Assembly (NCBI GenBank): GCA_009733575.1
Contig: ML769392.1
Location: 62,001 to 126,000, forward strand
DNA from: Gymnopus androsaceus JB14
Lineage: Eukaryota; Basidiomycota; Agaricomycetes; Agaricales; Omphalotaceae
Direction: 5' to 3'
DNA: 64,000 nt
In this document: positions 37,997-52,051 of the stretch, piece after piece
Position numbering within the stretch: the stretch's first letter is position 1
Layout of the letters: each line of letters starts with the position of its first letter
Translations under genes and position numbers: made by a program
Notes under the pieces: generated by a model
Database searches by the model: none
What the model was told of the DNA's origin: nothing
The model's input: the letters and a program-made list of their open reading frames with translations, nothing else

Positions 37997-40900
37997 CTAT
38001 TGGAAACCCATCCTCCTCGCGTACTCCCGCTCTTCTTCCAATGTCAACTGGTCAGTTCCGACCCAATTAGCAGAACTTGTACGGGCTCTAAATCTATTAC
38101 CTCGGCTCCTAAATATCTCCTCCATCCGTAGCGGTCGGATAGGTCCAAAGATATTATCTGGGTTGATAGAACTTTGGTCGACCAACGCCTGGCGTAGCTC
38201 GGGAGACTGGGCCCAATGCGGAGGATCGAATTTCTTAACACGGTCTTCGTCCTCAGAATCCGAGTACTCGCTATCGACTTCTGGAAGCTCGATGCTTTCG
38301 CTAGGAATAGTCGGTTCCTGGCGCACAGCGTCGAGCTGAGCTTTAACGCGAGCCGCCATTTGACTTTGGACGTGCTGCGACGGGTGAACGATATCGTCCT
38401 CGGAAATGGGGGCTTTCGCTGGCGTTTTGGTCTTGGCCTTTGCAACCGCTGTAGGTGCTTTGCTCGAAGGACCTGCAATCGCCGAGCTCGTACTAGAGTG
38501 TAGGGTATTGGTCGTAGTCGAAGAACTCAGGCCAGACGCTTTCTGAATAGGTTTGAACGCTGATTTTGAGCTCGGAGGCGGACCCATTTTAGGCGTAGGC
38601 TTTTTCGCTTCCGGGAGCTTCCGTTTAAGCGTAGAATCCTCCTCCTTGAGTGTTGTTTAGCAAGTTGGCTTTGTAACAAAAACGAATAATCACCTTTTTA
38701 CCAGTGCCAGCGTTTGTCATCTTCAATGGACGTTTATCGGTGTGCTCTTCACGCTCCCGTTTACGTCGTTCGACCTCTTCCTTCATCTTCTTCTCTTCCT
38801 CGAACTGCCTATTCTTCTCTTCCTCCGCCTTTCGCTGAATGGCCTGTTGGCGTCTAACTTCCATGTTCTTCAGCACCGCCGCCTTCTTGTCCTTTTCTTC
38901 TTGTTCCTAGATATACGCACGTCAAGTTCGAATGCAGGCGTCGGGGATAAAATTGGATTCTTACCTTCTTTGCAGCAGCAGCCGCAAGCTGTAAGCTCTT
39001 GACTTCTGGCTTGCCCTTCTTGCTCGTACCAAGGAAATTATTTCACAAACTTGGTCGCCTGACCAAATACTCCAACGTTCGATTGGGAAGAGGACGTGGA
39101 CGCCATCGACAACTGGCTCTGGCTTCTGTTCAATTTGGGCTATAAGAGTATATCAGTAGCTGATCCATATAGAGACAATGAATACTCTACATCCGACCAG
39201 GCTTACTGTCGATTTACTAACATCGATGCTGATGTCTCCTACAGCAACTTCATCGTCGATATCATCGATCTCCATATCAAATGCACCAGGTAAAGTCCCC
39301 GGACTAGGTTGGCGTTCCCTTGAATCAATAGGCATTGTATGAGTGGTGTGTTCCGGGAAGACCTTGTCGGTGTGGTTTGGCTCGCTGCTGCTCCAAGTAC
39401 TGTCCCCACCACTGAACGTCCACTGCATCGTCCCCGCCATCTTATCTTCTAATGGCCAACTATCATCCTCGTCAAGCTGGTTGGATAGGTCTGAGGCTGA
39501 GAGTCGTCGTAGTATTCGGTTTCCTGAGTCGATGGCAACCAACTCGGCGCTTCCTGGCTACTAAATATGTTTTCCGAGCGATCGGATTGCACGCTCTCCC
39601 AGGTAGATTGGGCAGAAAGAGGATGAGGATATTTCGCGGAAGGGGAACGTAGGCTGGGCGACAGCCCGACAGACATCGACGCGGGCTTGGAGAATTTCGA
39701 TGGAAGCAAAGGAGGTGCGTCGTCTTTGCGCACTGATTTTGCTGTCGCAGACGGAGCTGCAAACACAGGTGGAGGTTTGTTGAAAACGGGTCCGAACACA
39801 TTGGTAGAGCTGCAGCTTTGGCGACTGCTACGTTCGTAACGCCCGCTTTTGGAGGTTGGAACACCTCCTTCTGCTTTCCCTTTCCTCCATTACTGACGAC
39901 CAGCTCGGATATACTAAGGCGTCCGTGATCCTTCTTGATCTCCGGAGCTGCTGCAGTGTCTGGTGCTTCGTCTTCAGCCGGAGAGGTGGCAGATGGGGGG
40001 TCGAGTGTAGGTACAAGATCCTTCTCCAGAGGTTCAAGCTCTGGAGCTTTATCTTTAGTCGACGAGGCAGGGTCGACTGGAGGTCCCATCGCTCGAGTAA
40101 ACTCCTCTTCTTCATTCTGGATTCTTTCCGCCACCTTTGCTTCCGCAAGGGCTTTGGCTTCAGCAAGGGCCTCTACAGCCGCGGCGCCACCCAGAGACTT
40201 GCCCTTGCTCTTACCGAAGCCCAAGCCCTGAACAGTCTTCTTAAACTGATCCAGCATACCAAGCTGCTCAGAAGGCTCCAATTGCTCGGGATTCACCTTT
40301 ACATCACCTTCTCCGATCTTGGCCTTCTCTTGTTCAGACGTCGCCTTGAGAGGAGCTACGTCAGCAGCAGCTTGTTTGCTCGCCTTGGACTTCCTTCCCT
40401 CATCCTCTGACTGCCCTGAACCAGCTGCAGGCCTCTCCTCGCATAATCGAACTCTTCCTTTTGAAAGAAGGTCCTTCATGAGTAGTAGAGGCCGCCCCGA
40501 AAATGCTTGTGTGTCTGGTCTCCAAAGCTTGCGCTTCCCGCGCCTTCATCAGCCAGGATGTTCTCTTCCCTATCGCGGCACCAGGCGTAGCAGTGCCAAG
40601 GCCCACTCCCACTGAAGGATCTCGCGAAGTACGCGTAGACTTACGCAATGTACCGGGTAGCCCAGGGACCGCATGTTGTTGCGAAGAATCAAGTGGCATT
40701 TCTTCGTCGTCTCTCAGTGGGACGGTCTCCTCTACTGGAGGTGAAGGTTCGCGTGGAGGCAATGCGAATTTTTCACTGGATTCAGTATGGGAAGTAGAAG
40801 ATTGTTCGTCCTGCATGACCACGTCTGCAAGAGAGGCCTTTGTATGAGCGTCGTGTGTAGAGGATAGCCTGACAGAAACCCGGGGCGAATCCAGAGGCAC

Positions 40901-41696
40901 TGAGTGGAATGTGTCTGTGGACGATGAGCTAGACATGTTAGCTGGCTGGGTTGCCAAGTCTACAAAGTCTGTAGTTGGCTCATGCTCTAGATGGGCGATA
41001 GGACTGGGCGACGGTGATGGACGAGGAGGAATAATTTGTGATCGTTCCGCAGGTTCATCGTCTTCTGCGATCATAGAGAGCTCGATGGGTGCAGGAGCGA
41101 CCTCCAAATGGACGACGGGGGGTTGGGCAGGAGGACTGGGTGCACGCTCTGGTTTCACAGGCGAGATAGGGCCAGATTTTGCCGCTAGCGTAGATTGAAG
41201 TACTGGAGACTGTTGTAATGGAGCGGTCTTTATCGGCTGAAGTGGGTTGGGAGACATGCGAGACGATTCGTCCTCTGCCTTGGACTGAAGCAACGCCTTT
41301 TGGAAGCTGTTGAGCGATGGAGCGTTCTCTTTTTCCTCATCATCCTGCTGCAAGATTAATTGGATATACTCGGGCACTTTACCGAAACACACCTCTAATG
41401 AAATAGTGTTCTTCAACTTGGACGATGGTACAACGGACTTTGGCTTTGAAGTCTTTTTACGGCCTGGCGTTTTGAGCAGATCAACGACATCGCTAAGTAA
41501 AATTGTAAGGTGCAAATTCATCAGCCAAAAAGTGTGCGCACTCTTCCTTATCCTTTGCTAGAATGTTGTTCAAATAGTTGTCGAGAAAATCGAATCCATG
41601 TTTCTGAATCCGGTCTTCAAAGTGCTGGCGGCCTGGGTCGAATGCCATAGAGCAACGAATAAAGTTCGCCCATTGTATAATATCCGTTTGGGCCAT
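37997..41696 (-). CDS. INCENP/Sli15 inner centromere protein, Aurora B activator
   Basis: Scaffold of the chromosomal passenger complex. ATG 41696 opens MAQTDIIQWANFIRCSMAFD, with the conserved N-terminal helix (FDFLDNYLNNILAK) that binds Survivin and Borealin partners. A long Ser/Pro-rich middle with TPGRKKTSKPKSVVPSSK follows. Then comes a highly charged single-helix segment near 38,700-38,880 (RQQAIQRKAEEEKNRQFEEE). The C terminus is a clear IN-box: WAQSPELRQALVDQSSINPD, IFGPIRPLRMEEIFR, then RFRARTSSANWVGTDQLT. The TSS triplet is the site Aurora B phosphorylates to become active. The gene ends at 37997. Intron edges between 38,600 and 40,500 are approximate. Confidence 0.92.
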
Positions 41697-41782
41697 GGTG
41701 AGGTGGAGAGTGGAGAGGAACGAAGAAACAACAGCGAGCGCGTTTGGTCATGTGCTCGCGTGAAACCGGCAGTTCGGCACGA
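41697..41782. promoter_or_regulatory. Very short divergent promoter INCENP / F-box gene
   Basis: Fewer than about 100 bp separate the INCENP ATG from the first F-box residues, so the two genes must share control sequence or overlap in their 5' untranslated regions. Confidence 0.4.
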
Positions 41783-43380
41783 ATGGTTCTTTTCTATTGA
41801 ATCGCACCCAGGCTGGCTTCAGTGCTTTACCAAACGAATTGTACCACCTAATTGGAGAAGAAATACGTGGGGAAACGCGCACTCTGTGGTCTCTTACTCT
41901 AGTTTCGAAACGTTCTCATGAACTATTCAACTCGTTTCTGTACGAGGATGTTCCCGGTACTGCTCTGCCTACTCTTTCGCTTTCCCAAAAGAAACGATCG
42001 CCGTTGACCGATCCTCATCCCGCATCTTATGTCAAAAAAGCTCTCGGTAATCGGGTCCAATGCAGTCGTTCTTCAGAAGCAGATTGCTTCTTCGATGAAG
42101 AATATTGCACTGTATGGCTCAAAGGACGCCATGCAGTCATTCTCATTTCATTCCACTACGATCGGCATTTCTGAAGTCTTTGGTGGCATTATTCCTCCTA
42201 CCCTTAAGTCTATTCGAGAGCTCTCACTTTGGTGCTCATTCCCCATGATCACCCGTTTGAATGTATCTATGGCTACAGTGAGTTCTTGCTGAAAGACATC
42301 CTTCAGCGTCACTGACTTGTCTTGTCTTGGGATGGCAGAACTTATTATGTAGGCCTTCGACTTCATTGACTATCCTGGAACTGGATTTTCATGCTGTGGA
42401 ATCCCCACGTAAGTTCGGCGTACTCATGTTGGCTCTTTTAGAACTAACATGATTTTTCCTAGCCCACTACCCCACGCTGGCCAGGCTTCTCAAACAAATG
42501 GCCACTTCTAATCCTGGGTTACAGTGCTTCAAACTTCACCTCCCAGATCCATATCAGCTTGGATATATCGAAGATGTCTTCAATGAGGAGGGTTACACAT
42601 TCCCTCTTTTGGAGGAGTTTCTGTTCCTAGTATGGGATTATTCTACATCCTTCTCCTTGACGGCCTTCCTTCAGCGCCATCCTAAAATCAAGGTGTTGCG
42701 CATAGGTGCTGGTAGTGGAATTTTTAATCCTCCGCCAGAAATGCTTCCCCAGCTTCGAGACTTTGAGGGCTCTGCACAAGATTGTGCACTCATGTGTATA
42801 ACGGGCACTCGTCCGATTGAACGTGTTGTGGTGACACCTCCCCCTTCAATGAATGTTCTTGACGGTACCCTGGCTGCTTTGGCAAAAACAACCTTGATCC
42901 GCGAACTGTGCCTCCGTCAGGGTACAATATCTCATGAAGCTCCTCACGGATATTCTTTGAGGGACGTCGTTACTCTCAGTGACTTGTTCCCAAGTCTCGT
43001 CAGCCTTGAATGCTGGCTCGATTTTGAGATATCCAGATCAGAAGTATGTCCTGTTTTCCACTGTGCTCATTCCATTGCTGAAGTTGCGCATGTCTCATTA
43101 GAATCTAGGGCAACTTTACAAGACTATTTTTACGAAGTTTTCGCGTCTTGAATATCTCAAGCTTTGCATGGAAAGATCGTGGTTGTACGATCGGAAACAA
43201 CCATTCTGCGAGGAGCACAATCGGGCCATTGCAGCTATGATACATCATTCGAGCGGTAGGACATCCAATGCGTTGAAAATCCATGTTTATCAGTGGCGCG
43301 GGCGGGTCAATGGTCTAGCACTACTAGTAGAGTATTGCCTTGGGAGAGATTCTGAGAACCTACCGCTAACAATTAATTAG
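41783..43380 (+). CDS. F-box-like protein
   Basis: The N-terminal segment GFSALPNELYHLIGEEIRGE, followed by LWSLTLVSKRSHELFNSFLY, is an F-box, the Skp1-binding part of SCF ubiquitin ligase receptors. It is followed by the loosely leucine-rich, FBD-like body usual in the large mushroom F-box family (IRELSLWCSFPMITRLN, TILELDFHAVES, LLEEFLFLVWDY). An intron at about 43045-43104 joins ISRSE to NLGQLYKTIFTKFSRLEYLK, and the stop is at 43380. The start is uncertain: the in-frame codon at 41797 is TTG. An ATG at 41783 would need a 26-nt intron, so an upstream first exon is possible. The target is unknown. Confidence 0.8.
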
Positions 43381-45006
43381 GTTTTGACCTTTGTTCTTTG
43401 GAGAATGTAAACCGAGTCGTTCTTACTGATTATTCAACAACGACATTTACACTCACTTCACGAATCACAATTGACCTCATCGAATGTAGTAGTAGATTAT
43501 AGATCGTCATGATATTAATACATTTGAACGAGCGACTAGTACAAAAGGTCTCGGTACAGATATGATAAAGAAGAGTAAAGATGAAAGGTATACAGTGTCA
43601 TAAAGGAATATCTGTCATAAAGTAAAGCATAAGAGAGGGAGGAAATACACTGCATATTTCCGTAAGTTCATCCAACAAATGGTGAACTTATAGAAAACAC
43701 ACGAAATTTGCCTAAGCAGGAAGTTTCAGAACTTATTGAAGAACCTACACAGAAGATATGAAAATAATTTTCCAAATAGGGTAGATCATTTTCATAAGTT
43801 TTGTGTAGGTTTCCCAACAAGTCCGGAAACTTCCTGATTGGGCATCTTTTGAGTGTTTTCCGTAAGTTCGCCCAAAGTTATTAAAAAACAGTGATAAAGA
43901 GGCTTGGCCGGCCAGTAGTTCATGAACGAGGAAATTGTGGGTATAACGCATTTAAGGGTCCAGTTTGCGATGGCGATAACGCGAACTCAAGGGAGACACA
44001 ACACCTATAGCTACTATGTGCTATAGGATCTCCCGAGGCCGAATATAATGATTCCCGGCTGGACTATGTCTAGTGCTAATTGCACTACTACTAGTAGTGG
44101 CACCGGCGCGAGTTCGCTGACATGCAGCATAAATCGATTTATGATCATTCTGATAATCTGTGTATCAGCATCTGCAGGTATGTAGAACAAAAGGATTTGC
44201 GTACATTGTCATGAAATCGACAGATCCTCCTTAAACGAGGAAGATCTCAAGATATGGTGCACCAATCGTTGGCGGCTGAGATTTCCTCATCGGTAGGACA
44301 CAATTTCACTGTGTCCATTTCAGAATCCTCCGTAGAGGATTCCAGACTGAGGAGAGTAGGGAGAAGGTCTCTGAAGACCCGACTGAGAAGACCGTAACTG
44401 GGTTCATGGTAGTAGTAAACGTCGAGGATGGCGTTGATATTGCAGGAAAGAAGTTTGGGTCGCAAGGCGCAAGGTATGGTTTGGGACCATCCCCGTCTCT
44501 AGGTCTTTTTATACGAGCAGGAAACACAATAACCACCTACGGACCGATTTTAGACAAAAAGACCTGATGTCTCATGTGAAGTCCAACCACTTTATAGGGA
44601 CGTTTTTATTGTTCTTTTGGGTACAGAGGCCCGTATAACGCAACCTTCATGCACGTTATACCCACGGAGCTCTTTGTTTAGGGTGTCGATAAAAAGACAA
44701 TAACGCGACAGGTTGAACATGTGAGTGCGCAGATTCGCGAAATTGCTCTGATGGAGCGGGCCGGAGACTTGAGTAGACTAACCTAGAAATCGAAAGCAGG
44801 GCTTAAGAGGATGCGCAATGTTCAGGATTATGAGTCGAGAGTCGGTAGCGGATAGAATTAGCGCCAAATAGGCTCGATCAGACGCGGTGGGGACTGTCGT
44901 CATTATCGTGCGCGTCCCGCGTGACAAGGCACGCCCTCTCTCATTAGATCTAACTACTTTCACGACTCAGACCTTTGTCTGAGCACTCACTCAGGAGAGC
45001 CCTCAA
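43381..45006. other. Gene-poor 1.6-kb stretch
   Basis: No gene could be supported. A minus-strand frame at 44247-44465 (LLSRVFRDLLPTLLSLES) could be the remnant of a small protein but has no recognised relative. Similar words TTTTCCGTAAGTTC/TTTCCGTAAGTTC occur near 43,660 and 43,855. CAGGAAGTTTC near 43,717 is inverted near 43,826, suggesting a small decayed repeat. A hairpin lies at 43991-44034. Confidence 0.5.
43991..44034. repeat. Nested inverted repeat
   Basis: Outer arms GGGAGA and TCTCCC enclose inner arms CCTATAGC (44004-44011) and GCTATAGG (44020-44027) around TACTATGT. Just downstream near 44,082 is CACTACTACTAGTAGTG, another near-palindrome. Possible end of a small degraded element. 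Function unknown. Confidence 0.5.
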
Positions 45007-47082
45007 ATGGAGACAGAAGAAGTTCCGGGTACTGTGGACTTTGTGGAGGAACAGGCGCCGGAAGAGCTCTCTGAGCAAGAGCTCCGCCAATTGTACGACG
45101 ATGAAGAAGTCCAACGCTTTCTTGACCTGTTTGCATCGGTAAGTTTAACTCTAGCTCCGGCTCGGCGATCCTCAATTAGTTGAAGCATGTTTCAGAAATT
45201 CAGCTCCTTGAACGTCGAACGCACAATAAAGAAGCCTCAGAAAGCTCTGTGGAACATGATTCGAATAGCAAAATACCGGACGTTAACGAGCAGACTTTAT
45301 CAGAGAAGATAGCATTTGTACGTGAACAATCTTTGTAGAATTCCTTCCGATGAACTCAGTGCACTGCAGAAATACGTCCTTCCCATTTTGCCTCCTCCTT
45401 CGCTCCCTCCGCCGCCGTTCACGTTGGGCCGGTTACGCCTCACAACCCAAAGGCTTTACCTATCTATTTGGCCTGTCTATGTTCCTTTCTTTCATCACTT
45501 GGTTGGGCTTTGTACGTGGAAAGATCGCTCAAAGAGTTTGAGATACTGTATTGTATGCACGTTTTCTTGTCTCCTGATAGTCATTACTGAGGCTCTCCTC
45601 AGATTTTCTGGATACTGTGGTATTACAACCTCCTTCTGCCAACATTTTTCTTCCGGATCTTCTATGCCTTGCTTCGGCGTAAGATCTTTCCGTATCCAAC
45701 TGTTGCGGAGCTCAAGCAGAGACGCAAACAAGTCGATCGAGCCAATGAATTGGGGGAAGAAGTATCTATTAGACTATCCGCTACTTCATTTGGACTGAAG
45801 GAAATGTGGAGGATAGCCAGAATAGTCACCAAGACGAAGCCGTCCAAGGCTAAGAAGAACAAGACAGCCAAGGTTCCAATTCCTAAACCTGCGGCAGATG
45901 CCCCAGACACCCACGTTGACGACCCTACTATTCCTGGATGACACCAAGGAAAGCAAACAAGAAATGGACATGAAACGTGCTACATTGCAAGCGTTGAATG
46001 AACTCGCAGATCTCCACGAACGCATTAAAAAGTCTGTCGATTTTTTGATACTGTCTTGACTGTAGTTGACTTTGTATAGCATCTTCATTTGGCGTAGGCC
46101 AGCATCGTCCAAAATCTACGGATCGGTACGTGAAGATGGCTCCATGAAAGTACAGTGTATTTTATGACATGCGTATAGGCTCTCTTCTTTTGCTGCGTCC
46201 TGACTTTGGTCTTGCCTGCCCAATACATTGCAAAGCTTATCTACTTTCTGGGCGGGGTTTTTTTCTGGCATATTGTTCCTATTCTCGGAGCACTGCCGTC
46301 GGAAGACAGAGCCAGGTACGTACGCATAGTACTATCATAGTATACAAGGTCTAACGCTCTCATTAGATTACCTCCTGCTTTCGACGATGTGCCCACAGAC
46401 GCGGATTTCGCCATGGAAGTTATATCTCAACGCATTGCTGCAGGTCTTGACGTCAACCCTTCCAAGAGGAACAATCGTAATACCGGCGAACGAATAAATA
46501 CATCCATGTCGGCTCCCAGTACTCCCGGTGGAAGCAAAAATGATAAAGGCCAGGATATCGACTGGAAGAAATGGGGTGAACGAGCCGCAATTGGTAAGGC
46601 TTGGGTGACTGAAAGGAAAATCGGAAAGGATGCAAGTACTCCTCTTCTATTTTCTATACCAAAGCCTCTGACATCGTCTTATATAGAGTGCTACGGCTTC
46701 TCGGATCTCCGATACACCTCAGCCCTCAGCAGCAACGCACAGTGAGCTTTGAAGTCGTATTCATGCCTTGCTCTCCTTTTTAATCCGCTACTGTGTAGCC
46801 TTCCCGTGCCAACATACCACTGCCCCGGGATTACTGACGTTGACCGAAACAGAAATCCTGTTCACGCCAATGACATCGACGAAACCTAAGCTGTCAATTC
46901 CGTTTACTGATTTACGGGGAGTCAAGAAGACCGGGCTTTTAAAGGGCCTCACTATCAAATGGATGTCCTTGGAATCCGGCGAAGGCGAAATTCAACAAGA
47001 GGTTTTTCTCTGGGTAGGCGGACGCGATGAGATTTTCGCTCGATTGATAGGAACCGACGTGAAACGCTGGATGAAAGCCTGA
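45007..47082 (+). CDS. GRAMD4-like membrane protein with C-terminal GRAM domain
   Basis: ATG 45007 opens METEEVPGTVDFVEEQAPEE. After several introns come hydrophobic segments GFTYLFGLSMFLSFITWLGF, IFWILWYYNLLLPTFFFRIF and ALFFCCVLTLVLPAQYIAKL, then IYFLGGVFFWHIVPIL. The basic linker KPSKAKKNKTAK lies between. The C-terminal part includes DWKKWGERAAIGKAWVTERK and the GRAM domain LLTLTETEILFTPMTSTKPK, then LSIPFTDLRGVKKTGLLKGL, ending RWMKA. Domain order (reticulon-like membrane segments, then GRAM) matches GRAMD4 and its fungal relatives, thought to act at endoplasmic reticulum or mitochondrial membranes. Exon boundaries at 45,140-45,620 and 46,030-46,370 are inferred from keeping this frame open. 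Confidence 0.72.
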
Positions 47083-47444
47083 ATTATGCTGTAGAGCTGT
47101 ATTTATACCATTCGACGATCCCCGGCATGTAGTGTAGCCTTATATTCTTGTAATCTAGTAACGATACCAATTAAGGAAGGTCAAAGCGAGATATTTCAGG
47201 CTCCGCGATCAAACCTTATCCATTAATCGGCTTTTCCCTTCTTTTTCACTAGCATTCTGTAATTGCGCTCTGCTGATCCAGAAAGTCATTCATCCTCTGC
47301 ATAATTATTGGCTACTATCGCGTAAGTCGAATTCCATTATCTCTGCCAGTAACGCTAACGTGGTTCCACAGATCCACCGCTTTTCATTTTTTAATTCTGC
47401 TGCATACTGTATTTCCATCCGCTTTTTAAGCTGTACCGATCGAC
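47083..47444. promoter_or_regulatory. Upstream region of Rec8 gene
   Basis: 362 bp between tandem + strand genes, holding the GRAMD4-like 3' flank and the Rec8 promoter. No specific site recognised. Confidence 0.3.
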
Positions 47445-50400
47445 ATGTTTTTTACCCCTGAACTCCTTGCGCGAAGAGATAGTGGATTTGGGCTGCTCTG
47501 GTACGTGCTACCGAGAATAATCGCGTAAAACTTGGATATATTCACCGACGCGTTTTCATGCAGGCTTGCAGCTACTTTGGGCAATAAATCCAGCTTCAAG
47601 AAACTTCCAAGACGATCTGTCTTGACTGCCGATATCTCTCAACTATGTGAACTCATTGCGCAACCAGAAGAGCCTCTAGCATTGCGATTATCAAGTAATC
47701 TTATGGTCGGCGTGGCTCGGTGCGTATCAAGATCATCTCCACTGATCTTGGCTGATCACTTGTATCTTTAGTGTGTATAAAAGTTAGCCAAAGGATACCG
47801 CTATCCAGTCTCGAAACTTACCAACACTGACGGTTTTCAGTCAAACAAGAGATATTTATGAACGATGTAACCAACTGTGTGACCTCGCTAAAGAAAGTTG
47901 TACAAGAGATTCAGACTGCTGCCGCCAAGGACGCCCTTCAAATGGCGTCAAACACTCGGTTAGAACATCTGCCTAGTTCAATCAAGAGCAAGCTGATGAA
48001 GAATTTTGTCCTATAGGCCTTCTGCTTTTACGATTGCTGCTGATCCCCAAGCTATGTATCTTATGGAGTTTGATGATTTTGTTGCGGTACGTCTTATCTC
48101 TTGAGAAATCATGGTAAATACTTACTCGACATTCCAGGATTGGGACGAATTCCTGAACATCCAAGGTCATTGTCCAATCTTTTATCGAGCTAACCTTGTA
48201 TTCAATTCGCTCGTAGAACCCGCTACAAGAAGAAACGAAGATGAAGATGAAGACCAGGAATATAATCCTTCTCGCCCCAAAAAATCGAAACAGAAGAATT
48301 CCGCCGCAAAACCACCACCTATCCCTGAAGAAGTTCGAGCAGATATGGTCACTCTCAAAGAGCATCACGACCATCTTCTCTCCAATTCCTTTGACCTGTC
48401 CTTGCCAGGAAGCGCGGGAGGCGGTCGAGATGTCTCTTCCTCTCAAGCTGAACCTGCCTTTGCTCTTGATGACAGTCTCTTTCCTGGAATAGATGAAGGA
48501 TTGGGCATTGATTTTGGTCTAGGAGATGAACTTGCGAGGGAGCTTGGAGAAGGATGGGGTGCTTCTCCGATCAAGAGCACTGATCAGTAAGTCATTTCTT
48601 ATACAACAACCAAGTCTATCTGAGGAAATTTCCTAGAGATCGTATGGACGTGGATGAGCCTCTTCTTGATCCGATTCCTTTGGGAGATGGAGGAGCATAC
48701 ATTGACCAGGATTTCATGCTCGGAGGGGACGAATTTGGTCTCGGAACGCAAGGTTTGGATGAACGTCCGCCTAGTAGATTCCCGTCTCTTGATCCACGAA
48801 CTCCGAGACGCCAGAAGGCATGTTTCTTTCCGTCCACTCGTCGATTTGCAGATTATTGACCGCCTCGCTATAGAACACGAACGGGAAGGAAAACCCGAGA
48901 CTGTTCTCGCAGGCACGAGCAGCACATCAACCACCCGCAAGTCCTGCAAACTCCTTTGCACAGTTATTACTTTCGCAGGACGATCAACTTCTTCCGCACC
49001 AAGAGCCAGCTCCGCTTGCAGACGTTACTCCGAACCATAATAGGCACAGGGCCTAAAGAAAAGTCAAAAACGAACTCGACTATTGCTTGACGCTAGAACT
49101 GAACTTACCGATGATGAAATCAAGGTCGGTGGAACTCCGCGATTGAATGATTTGATCTAACACTTTTGCGAATCTATAGATTGCTCGTGCACAATATTTG
49201 TCTGAACAACTTCACCAAAAACGTGAAGTTATGAACAAGAAGCTAGAGAAGGACAGCGGAAAGGTGATAGAAGACCTCATATGGAGTGTGCCTGGAGGAA
49301 GTATGTATAAGTTGCTCCCTTGTAATCCCTTTGCGCTCAAAATTTTCATTCTAGTCGAGGCCCCCGAGCTTATAGATTTCTGGCAAGAGAACTTTAAAGT
49401 TCAGGTCGAAGCTAGGACAGGTTTAATGCACCTGCACCTTCCCGGTATGATTACATCGTTGTATTAACGAGTATTGACTGACGAAGCTTGTACGTAGCGT
49501 TAGAAGCGAAAGAACCTCCCGCAAAACGAAGGAAAGTACGAACCACCAGGGAAGAAGAGTTGGAAGATCACAACATGCAGGTTGACGACATGAAACTCCC
49601 TCCTGAACCAATCAGATGAACGACGTAGAGATGGGACGTGGAGGTAATTATACTCTGGAATTCCTATAATGATAGCTCTAATCATTGACGCCAGATGAAG
49701 GCAACTTCTTCGATTTCGACGCTGGTTGGAAAAACGACATTGAATCCCGATTGCGCTCTTCCGAGGTGCGTCATCCCGGGACAAGCTGCAAGCAAATAAG
49801 AAAGCTCACTGTGTTCTAGGAACCGGGACAAGCCCGTCGGGCGTCGAAACCTCCTTCCGACATTGGGGCCAACTTCAGCTTTGACCTCGGATCGAATGGC
49901 CGGCAGGAAGGGTCTCAGCGAAGCTCTCTATTTCCTTGGGACAATGCTGGTGCTGGACCGACTTCAAGCGCTGATGCTTTTGGAGGCGGAAGTGATAGAA
50001 TCAGCATTGATCGTGCTGAAATCAGGATGAGAGGGAGCTCTTTCAGTCGACGCGAAAGCTCGCTTGTGCCCAGTCAAACTGGTAGCGCAGGGAACCGAGG
50101 CATATCTCCTGGTGACATTGGAATCAGGGGGTCCCAGGTAATCGGTGAAGACTTTGTCTTCAGCGGAGGTTGGTCATGGTATATCATTCTATGGTTATTC
50201 CTCGTACTCATGCAGCTTTAGTGGAACCGGAGAATACGCAAACCATGAATACACAAACCATGAACACCAACACGCAGATGGACTCTCAAAAGTCTGATCT
50301 CAATCTCATCACCCTCGAACGCAATTCTTTCAATTTCCTCGAGTGAGTATCCGTCACTTCTCCTTGTATGCAGAGTTCAATGAAGCGCTTGCAACAACAG

Positions 50401-50656
50401 ATACGCCAAGATGCAACAAGCAAGCCATGCCTATTGGAAGCGAGAGTATATCGTTCGATGTCGTGGTTCCCAGAATGACCAGCACCCGGCACGTAGCTGC
50501 TGCTGCTTTTTATCACTGTCTAGGTGGGAAATTCATTAGTCCGCCTGCAGATATTACTGACGTCCAAACGAATTAGTTCTGGCCACCAAGGATCTTTTAA
50601 AGGTGCACCAAACGAATCCATATGAATCAATTTCTCTCAAGGTCCTGGGTAATTGA
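47445..50656 (+). CDS. REC8: Meiotic cohesin kleisin Rec8
   Basis: Alpha-kleisin that closes the SMC1/SMC3 ring in meiosis. ATG 47445 opens MFFTPELLARRDSGFGLLWL. The SMC3-binding N domain continues AATLGNKSSFKKLPRRSVLT and EEPLALRLSSNLMVGVAR, the form typical of Rec8 rather than mitotic Rad21. The middle is acidic and rich in short exons, and includes LLLDARTELTDDEIKIARAQ. The C-terminal winged helix that binds SMC1 has SDLNLITLERNSFNFLE, VAAAAFYHCL and VLATKDLLKVHQTNPYESI, stop TGA 50654-50656. At about 50,426 the frame after FLEYAKMQQAS must move by one base to join MPIGSESISFDVVVPRM. This is either a one-base error or mutation, or a different splice acceptor (CCAAG at 50410). Confidence 0.88.
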
Positions 50657-51023
50657 GTTGTCCGCATGCGTCGGAGAAGCGTGATACTCTTGGTAGACCA
50701 GAGTTTACCTCGGTCGAAGGTTAAATATTAACAGGCTGTACAACAGAAGTATTTCCATAGCTGATAGAACTAGCAATGGCTGCAATTTCGTCTCAAAACC
50801 GGAATGAGAGTGAGAAAACGCTTTGCCATGACTGTGCCGCTTTATGCCGAGTCACTCTGGACACACAGACCCACGTAGAAAAAAATGGTCTCATTCCATA
50901 AAACAAGAACAGTAGCCGCTCCTGTTCCTAGCCTTTGCCAATCTGCAGCGAATATTTGTTACTCCGCTGATACGACATCGTATCCGGTTAATCTTTCCTC
51001 CAACACTAATATCTCGACGGACA
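50657..51023. other. Intergenic Rec8 3' / IDI promoter
   Basis: 367 bp between tandem + strand genes. A pyrimidine-rich tract just before 51,024 is typical of a fungal promoter. No gene seen. Confidence 0.35.
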
Positions 51024-51950
<927 letters not shown>

Positions 51951-52051
51951 GTAATATACATAGGCTACAAGTACTGAATATAGAAGATACATACATAGAA
52001 AAAGCATCCAAATACCCAAAGAAAAAAGAACCAAGTCAGTTGAGAGGTGAA

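Noticed and set aside
44247..44465. Minus-strand 72-residue frame
   Set aside because: Protein-like composition but starts at TTG, has no neighbouring exon I can join and no relative, so it is only mentioned in the region entry.
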